Source: an uncultured Limosilactobacillus sp. (GTDB lineage: Bacteria > Bacillota > Bacilli > Lactobacillales > Lactobacillaceae). From it: a DNA stretch of 18,732 nucleotides. Each line of letters begins with the position of its first letter. The stretch's first letter is position 1. Positions 14,797 through 18,732 of this stretch are shown here, one piece after another. The position numbers were made by a program, and so were the translations under genes. The stretch lies in the NCBI RefSeq assembly GCF_934202235.1, contig NZ_CAKPXS010000032.1:1-18732 (forward strand). Direction: 5' to 3'. Under the pieces are notes generated by a model, which made no database searches, was not told where the DNA came from, and worked only from the letters and a program-made list of their open reading frames with translations.

Positions 14797-15120
14797 ATGG
14801 AATACTTTGCTGTGACAAAGAAACTCGCTAGAATATTAAATGACCCGCGAATGATGCTAAAATACTATGGCAAGTCGCGGGCAAAGAGAATTCAAGCGCG
14901 ACTGGATGAATTGGATGCTGCACAAAACCTCACGCAGATTCCATCAGATCCACCGCCGAGATGCCACCTTCTCCAAGGTAAGCTAGAGGGAAAATTTGCT
15001 GTTGATGTTAGTGGTAACTATCGGATGGTTTTCGAAGGGTATGATAAACATGATCAACTCTCTACCATCAAGGAAGAAATTGTCACTATTCAAATTATGG
15101 GTATTGAAGATTACCATTAA
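14797..15120 (+). CDS. higB: Type II toxin, HigB/RelE superfamily mRNA interferase
   Basis: The 107-aa basic protein of the RelE/ParE fold is expected to be a ribosome-dependent mRNA endonuclease that is inactive when bound to its antitoxin. The C-terminal half carries the family pattern CHLLQGKLEGKFAVDVSGNY, followed by RMVFEGYD and IVTIQIMGIEDYH, typical of HigB and other killer-type toxins. The ATG at 14797 follows GAGGTGG. The gene comes first and the antitoxin second, 7 nt apart, which is the order of hig operons rather than relBE. The symbol reflects this order and motif match; the exact subfamily is inferred. The full length and intact motifs suggest an active module. Confidence 0.88.
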   Translation: MEYFAVTKKLARILNDPRMMLKYYGKSRAKRIQARLDELDAAQNLTQIPSDPPPRCHLLQGKLEGKFAVDVSGNYRMVFEGYDKHDQLSTIKEEIVTIQIMGIEDYH

Positions 15121-15127
15121 GGAGTTG

Positions 15128-15469
15128 ATGAATTTGCTACACCGTCAAAATAAAATCAGACAGTACCATACTAGTTCAGCTGCGGACTTGCTTAAAGAAG
15201 TGATGGACTACTATGGCATCACCCAAAGTGACCTGGCGGAACGCATTGGAGTTAGTCAGAAAAACATTTCTAACATCCTTAATCGGCAACGCTACTTAAA
15301 TGAGGTTCTTGCACTACGGATCGAAAAGGTAATGGGCATTTCGAGCAAGTTATTGCTGTCATTGGATTCTAACTATAAGCTTCACCTTGCCAAACGGGCT
15401 CATGCCGTTACCAACGACGAGTCTGCTTCCCCACTATTTTTGCAAAAGTATAGTTGGGTCACAGTCTAG
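15128..15469 (+). CDS. higA: Type II antitoxin, HigA-type XRE-family HTH protein
   Basis: The 113-aa antitoxin has a Cro/C1-type helix-turn-helix at about 31-55 (ITQSDLAERIGVSQKNISNI plus following residues), the HigA addiction-module signature. A short N-terminal arm (1-20) and a C-terminal tail (80-113) may wrap the toxin. It is co-transcribed with the toxin gene. AAGGAG overlaps the toxin stop region and lies only 3 nt before the ATG at 15128; a TTG two codons later would have a more usual 9-nt spacing. It probably represses the operon through the palindrome at 14761-14777. Confidence 0.88.
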   Translation: MNLLHRQNKIRQYHTSSAADLLKEVMDYYGITQSDLAERIGVSQKNISNILNRQRYLNEVLALRIEKVMGISSKLLLSLDSNYKLHLAKRAHAVTNDESASPLFLQKYSWVTV

Positions 15470-15546
15470 CTATTGGATGATGAATGTTTTGCCCATGACT
15501 AAATCAGTAAGGCAATTAAGACATATAAATACTTTATTAGAATGAT

Positions 15547-15593
15547 AAACACCTTTAGCAGCTGACAATGATCAGTAGGCTAAAGATGTTTTC
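15547..15593 (+). terminator. Terminator of the HigBA-like operon (hairpin copy B)
   Basis: AAACACCTTTAGC (15547-15559) pairs with GCTAAAGATGTTT (15579-15591), one A-C mismatch, followed only by TC. It matches hairpin copy A (14466-14512) at 38 of 47 positions, including the loop. The weak T run makes it a poorer terminator than copy A. Read on the minus strand it could also end the small-membrane-protein transcript. Confidence 0.5.
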
Positions 15594-15640
15594 GACAAGC
15601 TATGAAAAATAGTAACTATGTGATTGATCTAGTTAAATAT

Positions 15641-15862
15641 CTATCTTAGAAAAGTTTTCTCGTATGCCCCCAAACCCTGCTTGATGAACAAGCAGAGGTT
15701 CATTAATCCAATGTTTTTGAAAAATAAGTTCCAGCCAATTGGTTGAAGGGAAAAATGGAATAAGTTGTAAAGGAGAATTAATACCACAAATAACAAATTG
15801 GCACGATAGAGGTCTTTTGACCACTTATGAGAAATAATGTATTGCCACAGTTGATTTTGCAT
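15641..15862 (-). CDS. Small predicted membrane protein (73 aa)
   Basis: No family is recognised. The product has a charged N-terminal segment with His, Lys and Arg (about 1-20), then two hydrophobic stretches: ANLLFVVLILLYNLF (about 21-35) and NLFFKNIGLMNLCLFI (about 45-60). A basic tail (KTFLR) follows. A weak AGGA site lies about 10 nt upstream of the ATG at 15862 and overlaps the stop codon of the 26-codon gene at 15874-15954, suggesting translational coupling. It resembles in size and layout the 70-aa protein at 16626-16838, including a shared YNL in the first hydrophobic stretch. Its gene being real is likely but not certain. Confidence 0.55.
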   Translation of the reverse strand: MQNQLWQYIISHKWSKDLYRANLLFVVLILLYNLFHFSLQPIGWNLFFKNIGLMNLCLFIKQGLGAYEKTFLR

Positions 15863-15873
15863 AATTGGTCGTC

Positions 15874-15954
15874 CTATGATAAATTTGCATAGATTACAAC
15901 GATAATAAAAAAGAAGATTGCAGTAAGATACGATAATTTTAAATCGTTACGCAT
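15874..15954 (-). CDS. 26-aa hydrophobic single-span peptide
   Basis: On the minus strand an AAGGAG site, a 6-nt spacer and ATG at 15954 open a 26-codon frame ending in TAG at 15874-15876. The peptide begins MRNDLK, has a continuous hydrophobic stretch LTAIFFFIIVVIYANL and ends in S. It lies 11 nt upstream of the 73-aa membrane protein gene and 33 nt from the divergent L,D-transpeptidase start. It could be a leader peptide, a small membrane effector or toxin-like peptide, or the left-over anchor of a decayed gene. Its hydrophobic segment resembles the N-terminal anchor of the protein at 16855-17370 (aligned Y, A, F, I, V, I/W positions). Confidence 0.5.
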   Translation of the reverse strand: MRNDLKLSYLTAIFFFIIVVIYANLS

Positions 15955-15987
15955 TATAGGCTCCTTCTAAAATTTGAGGTCTTAGTT

Positions 15988-16239
15988 ATGAATCCGATGT
16001 TTAAGAATCTGCTTTATGCTGGGGTATGTCTTATGATTGCTTTGGTTGGTAATCAATCGCTAGAGCATCATCATTATACGAATGCCCAGTCCAAAAGTAA
16101 ACAAATTTTTGTAAGCGCTAACAATAAAGATATTATTAGTCATCGCGCAACGAACCGCAAAACCAAGGTGGGGGGGCAGGAATGCGAATGCCGATTGATT
16201 GGCATAAATCATCGGAAACCATTCCTTATCCCGACTTAA
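15988..16239 (+). CDS. L,D-transpeptidase, N-terminal part (signal anchor), zero frame of a frameshifted gene
   Basis: ATG at 15988 follows GAGGT with 7 nt spacing. Residues 1-20 contain a hydrophobic export or anchor segment (LLYAGVCLMIALVG), followed by a polar linker. The frame runs into a 7-G run (16170-16176) and then reads 21 codons of unrelated sequence to a stop at 16239. Shifting by -1 at the G run instead continues as GGAGMRMPIDWHKSSE, directly into the transpeptidase domain at 16182-16661. A full-length product would be 224 aa, a normal length for a membrane-anchored YkuD enzyme. The break may be programmed, phase-variable, a mutation or a sequencing error. Confidence 0.75.
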   Translation: MNPMFKNLLYAGVCLMIALVGNQSLEHHHYTNAQSKSKQIFVSANNKDIISHRATNRKTKVGGQECECRLIGINHRKPFLIPT

Positions 16240-16661
16240 CTAAAACGAAAAATTTGTGGATCAAGGTCAGTCTAACGAAAAATCGGACTTATTTATACGC
16301 TGGTAGTAAACTTATTTACACGATGTACTCCACTGATGGAATGTACAAGAAGGATTCCCATACAGGGCGACGAAAAAGTATGACCCCAACGGGCACTTTC
16401 TATATTCAGGCTGAGCGAGGTGATAGTTTTTATAACCAAGCGCTCGGTGAAGGTGCTAACTATTACGTTTCATGGCTTCACCATGGTGAGTACCTTTTCC
16501 ACAGTGTTCCGACTACTGCAGACGGTTCATATAATATCAAAGAAGCTAATAAATTAGGTAGATCACCGGGGTCGCACGGTTGTATTCGCTTATCAATTCC
16601 TGATGCTCAATGGATGTCAACTAACCTACCTGTTGGCACCAAAGTCGAAATTGTTAATTAA
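16182..16661 (+). CDS. L,D-transpeptidase catalytic domain (YkuD family), -1 frame part of a frameshifted gene
   Basis: The reading frame holds 159 codons of a YkuD domain. These enzymes cross-link peptidoglycan 3-3 or attach proteins outside the membrane using an active-site cysteine. The domain opens PIDWHKSSETIPYPDLTK, then KNLWIKVSLTKNRTYLY. It includes MTPTGTFYI, the first conserved histidine in YLFHSVP, and the intact catalytic motif SPGSHGCIRLS (Cys, His and Arg present). It ends PDAQW...LPVGTKVEIVN. Starting at the ATG at 16182 would give a protein with no export signal, and no good ribosome site lies there, so it is best read as the 3' part of the gene that begins at 15988. The last 36 nt overlap the convergent 70-aa gene. 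Confidence 0.85.
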   Translation: MRMPIDWHKSSETIPYPDLTKTKNLWIKVSLTKNRTYLYAGSKLIYTMYSTDGMYKKDSHTGRRKSMTPTGTFYIQAERGDSFYNQALGEGANYYVSWLHHGEYLFHSVPTTADGSYNIKEANKLGRSPGSHGCIRLSIPDAQWMSTNLPVGTKVEIVN

Positions 16662-16838
16662 TTTGAGGATAACTAAGAGCGAATTAAGGATTAATAAGAC
16701 AATCACCACCCCGGCAAAACTGATTTTAACTAGTGGCAGTATCCAACCTAAGAGGTTGTAGATTCCGATAACCAGAAGAGTATAGATATTCGTCACCACC
16801 AAGTGTTTAACGAACTGTTGTGTTTCTTTTGCTTCCAT
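16626..16838 (-). CDS. Small predicted membrane protein (70 aa)
   Basis: No family is recognised. The N-terminus is polar (MEAKETQQ). Two hydrophobic stretches follow, IYTLLVIGIYNLLGWILPLV (about 18-37) and FAGVVIVLLILNSLLVILKL (about 41-60), then a short polar tail. The ATG at 16838 has a strong GGAGGT site 9 nt upstream, so translation is well supported. It lies 16 nt downstream of the catalytically defective transpeptidase-like gene and is surely co-transcribed with it. Its 3' end overlaps the active L,D-transpeptidase gene by 36 bp tail to tail. A partner or stabiliser of the upstream protein is an inference. Confidence 0.75.
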   Translation of the reverse strand: MEAKETQQFVKHLVVTNIYTLLVIGIYNLLGWILPLVKISFAGVVIVLLILNSLLVILKLINNFDFGANR

Positions 16839-16854
16839 TCAAACGCTACCTCCG

Positions 16855-17370
16855 CTATTGAACAATAAGTTTTGTTTCCTTAGGCAAGTGTTGTAACCAT
16901 TGAGCATCTGGCTTTGAGACCCAAAGGGTGTTCACTGGTTGTTGCTTAGTGTCCCACCAACGATTCTTTGCTGGCGTTTCTAAGTAGATACGTTGTGCAA
17001 AATTGGTCCAGCTAGTAGCATGCACTTCCTTGTGACGATTGATATGAATGGTTTGTTCACCGCGAAGTGAGCTAACTGTGGTAGTGGTTGGTTGGCACTT
17101 AACTGTGGCATTAGTAATATAGAGTACCTTTCGTTGGCGAATAATGTATAAACGGTTGGTTTTACCATTAGCTACTAAAGTCAGCGGTGGAGTCAACTTT
17201 GGGTGACGTTTCCATTCAGATGAACGGTTCCAACGTGGTTTTTTGAGCCTGTTGGCTGCGATTATTTGACTACTACGTGTTGCTTCGGGAATAAACTTAC
17301 CGGAGGACCAGATGACGGCATTGATAAATATAATGAATGCTAATAATCCGTAGGTGGTAATTGTCATCAT
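16855..17370 (-). CDS. Membrane-anchored L,D-transpeptidase-like protein lacking the catalytic motif
   Basis: The 171-aa protein has an N-terminal membrane segment (YGLLAFIIFINAVIW, about 7-21) and an extracellular domain. It is a diverged paralogue of the adjacent transpeptidase. PRWNRSSEWKRHPKLT (45-60) aligns with PIDWHKSSETIPYPDLT, and KTNRLYIIRQRKVLY (70-84) aligns with TKNRTYLYAGSKLIY. SKPDAQWLQHLPKETKLIV (152-170) aligns with SIPDAQWMSTNLPVGTKVEIV. The segment that should read SHGCIRL is PVNTLWV, so the catalytic Cys, His and Arg are all gone. The only cysteine is C92, elsewhere in the domain. The ATG at 17370 has AAGGAA 9 nt upstream. It heads a two-gene unit with the 70-aa membrane protein and is divergent from the carboxypeptidase gene. 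A regulatory or wall-binding pseudoenzyme role is inferred. Confidence 0.75.
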   Translation of the reverse strand: MMTITTYGLLAFIIFINAVIWSSGKFIPEATRSSQIIAANRLKKPRWNRSSEWKRHPKLTPPLTLVANGKTNRLYIIRQRKVLYITNATVKCQPTTTTVSSLRGEQTIHINRHKEVHATSWTNFAQRIYLETPAKNRWWDTKQQPVNTLWVSKPDAQWLQHLPKETKLIVQ

Positions 17371-17426
17371 TGTCTTTAATTCCTTAGCGATGTTAATAAT
17401 TAGTGAACTCCTGAGGATTTTAGTAC

Positions 17427-18647
17427 ATGAAAAAAATAATTATTATTTTGTTGAGCTGCCTGCTGGGATCAGAAACCGTTGTTCCAGTGAGAGCACAAGC
17501 GAAAATTGACGCATCGGCGGCAATCATGGTGGATGCCTCAACCGGGCAAATCATTTATGAGCAGAATGCTAATAAGAAACTACCGATTGCTTCCATTACC
17601 AAACTGCTAACCATGGCAGTCATCTATGATCAGTTGGACCATCATTCCATTAATTATAATACGAAAGTAAAAGTCACACCGGCGATAGCAGAAATTTCTA
17701 ATAATCCGCTGTATTCAAAAGTAGGCCTCCAACGAGGAAATTCATACTCGGTGAAGACACTGATTAATGCGGCGATGGTAAAATCTGCGGATGGCGCAAC
17801 AGTCGCTTTAGCTCTAGCTTCTGGAAAGCCACTTTCTGATTTTACAATGAAAATGAATGAAAAAGCACGAGTAATCGGTTTGCGGGACTACACGATTATT
17901 AACCCCACTGGACTGACTAACGATCAGATGTTACAATTTAAGATTCCAAACAAGAAAGCAAATTTGGAAAACCAAATGACTGCCCATGATGTTGCTATCT
18001 TGACCAGGTACCTTGTTTCCAAACATCCAGAAATTTTACGGGTAACTGCACGCCCAACCGCAAAGATTCCAATTGCTAAAGACAACGTTACGTCAGTTGC
18101 TAATCTAAACCAGATGTTACCCGGTGGTACGTATAGTGTCCCGGGGATGACAATTGACGGGTTAAAGACGGGGACATCAGCCAAGGCTGGTGCATGCTTT
18201 GTTAGCACCGGTCTTTATCAGGGTCATCGTATTATCACTGTTGTCTTGCACACCAATGGCGCCAATCCCGACAATCGTTTTATTCAAACACAGAATTTAT
18301 ACCAGTCGTTAAAGACTGATTACCACCTGCAATCAATACGATTACCTCAGCGGATAACCAAGCAGCGACTGGGCAAGAGTCGCCAACGCTATTTAGCGAC
18401 GCAATCGCAACAGATTCACGTGTGGGTTAGTGGCAAAATGTCATCTTATACACTTGCTTTGGACATTGATGACCGCTTACTGAAACATCAGGAACTGCAA
18501 CCACCAATCAAGCGTGGCGAGCGTCTGGGAACGGTGACGTTAACTAGTCCGGGTGTAAAGTCTGTTAATGGAGATCGGCTAGATTATCCTCTCTATAGTC
18601 AGCAGACAGTCCACAGGCAAAACATCTTGCAACGACTCTTTCAATAA
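17427..18647 (+). CDS. dacA: Serine-type D-Ala-D-Ala carboxypeptidase (PBP5/DacA family)
   Basis: The 406-aa exported penicillin-binding protein trims the terminal D-Ala from peptidoglycan pentapeptides, limiting 4-3 cross-linking and making the tetrapeptide donors used by L,D-transpeptidases. Residues 1-23 are a signal peptide (MKKIIIILLSCLLG...VRA). The peptidase S11 domain has the nucleophile motif S56-I-T-K59 and K247-T-G249. The middle motif reads S120-A-D122 instead of the usual SxN. A PBP5_C-like beta domain follows (about 305-395). The C-terminus ends shortly after (ILQRLFQ), so the amphipathic membrane anchor is short or absent. The ATG at 17427 follows GAGGA with 9 nt spacing. The start is 56 bp from the divergent transpeptidase-like gene. 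A paralogue may exist elsewhere, so the symbol is provisional. Confidence 0.9.
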   Translation: MKKIIIILLSCLLGSETVVPVRAQAKIDASAAIMVDASTGQIIYEQNANKKLPIASITKLLTMAVIYDQLDHHSINYNTKVKVTPAIAEISNNPLYSKVGLQRGNSYSVKTLINAAMVKSADGATVALALASGKPLSDFTMKMNEKARVIGLRDYTIINPTGLTNDQMLQFKIPNKKANLENQMTAHDVAILTRYLVSKHPEILRVTARPTAKIPIAKDNVTSVANLNQMLPGGTYSVPGMTIDGLKTGTSAKAGACFVSTGLYQGHRIITVVLHTNGANPDNRFIQTQNLYQSLKTDYHLQSIRLPQRITKQRLGKSRQRYLATQSQQIHVWVSGKMSSYTLALDIDDRLLKHQELQPPIKRGERLGTVTLTSPGVKSVNGDRLDYPLYSQQTVHRQNILQRLFQ

Positions 18648-18732
18648 TAATTTTTGGCTCTACACTAAATCCTGTTGATGGATTATCCAAGTGGTAATCT
18701 ATTAATGGGATTTTTGCATACAAAAAGGGAGT
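18648..18732 (+). other. Window edge with the ribosome binding site of a following gene
   Basis: After the carboxypeptidase stop, short dyads (AATCC/GGATT, GATTA/TAATC) are followed by TTTTT at 18711-18715, a weak terminator candidate at best. The last bases, AAAAAGGGAG, look like a Shine-Dalgarno sequence for a plus-strand gene starting just beyond the window. Confidence 0.35.

Noticed and set aside
14624..14818. Minus-strand frame of 64 codons across the toxin-antitoxin promoter
   Set aside because: It starts inside the toxin gene, crosses the promoter and operator, and has no ribosome site.
15633..15824. Second minus-strand frame (63 codons) overlapping the 73-aa membrane protein
   Set aside because: It has a poorer composition and no ribosome site; the 73-aa frame is coupled to the 26-codon gene and fits a membrane protein.
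1..18732. CRISPR array, transposase, phage or conjugation genes
   Set aside because: Repeats present are domain-coding, operator-like or terminator pairs; no spacer pattern, transposase or integrase motifs were found on either strand.

Overview
The window reads as a chromosomal segment of a Gram-positive lactic acid bacterium of the family Lactobacillaceae, most likely a heterofermentative Limosilactobacillus-type species. This is an inference from gene content. Two large surface proteins carry KxYKxGKxW-type signal peptides and C-terminal LPQTG sorting signals, and one has Muc_B2/MucBP-type mucus-binding repeats. A glucose-6-phosphate dehydrogenase gene, a GntP permease with a glycerate kinase, and Gram-positive Shine-Dalgarno sites (AAGGAGG type) fit the same picture. 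No rRNA, tRNA, CRISPR array, phage or insertion-sequence gene was seen.

Positions 1-6000, minus strand: a mucin-binding-type adhesin (157-3078) lies downstream of a coiled-coil LPQTG protein (3213-5789). A strong terminator separates them, and tandem terminators follow the adhesin. The 5' region of the coiled-coil protein gene holds a 15-T run and a 10-G run. Positions 6170-8880, minus strand: a gntP-like permease and a glycerate kinase form an operon with a candidate promoter, operator and cre-like site. Positions 8941-10209: an AAA_14/DUF4143 ATPase whose promoter is threaded with three copies of a 12-bp motif. Positions 10366-11990: monocistronic zwf with its own promoter and terminator.

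Positions 12000-14512 hold a YolD-like protein (+), a CynX/NimT-type MFS transporter (-) and a VOC-fold protein (+). The last two are divergent and each has a good sigma-A-type promoter with an inverted repeat. Positions 14750-15593: a HigB-HigA-type toxin-antitoxin pair with an operator palindrome on its -10 box. It lies between two closely similar hairpins, one of which is the VOC terminator.

Positions 15600-18650 are the most unusual part, a compact cell-wall cluster. It contains an L,D-transpeptidase split by a -1 frameshift exactly at a G GGG GGG heptamer, and a membrane-anchored paralogue of that enzyme that has lost the whole SHGCxR active-site motif. It also has three small hydrophobic proteins (26, 73 and 70 aa, the first not previously delimited) and a penicillin-binding-protein-5-type D,D-carboxypeptidase with an SxN-to-SxD change. 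The two minus-strand transcription units each encode an N-terminal membrane segment followed by a short membrane protein, which suggests duplication and decay of an ancestral unit. D,D-carboxypeptidases make the tetrapeptide donors used by L,D-transpeptidases, so the cluster could be one functional module. That link is inferred.
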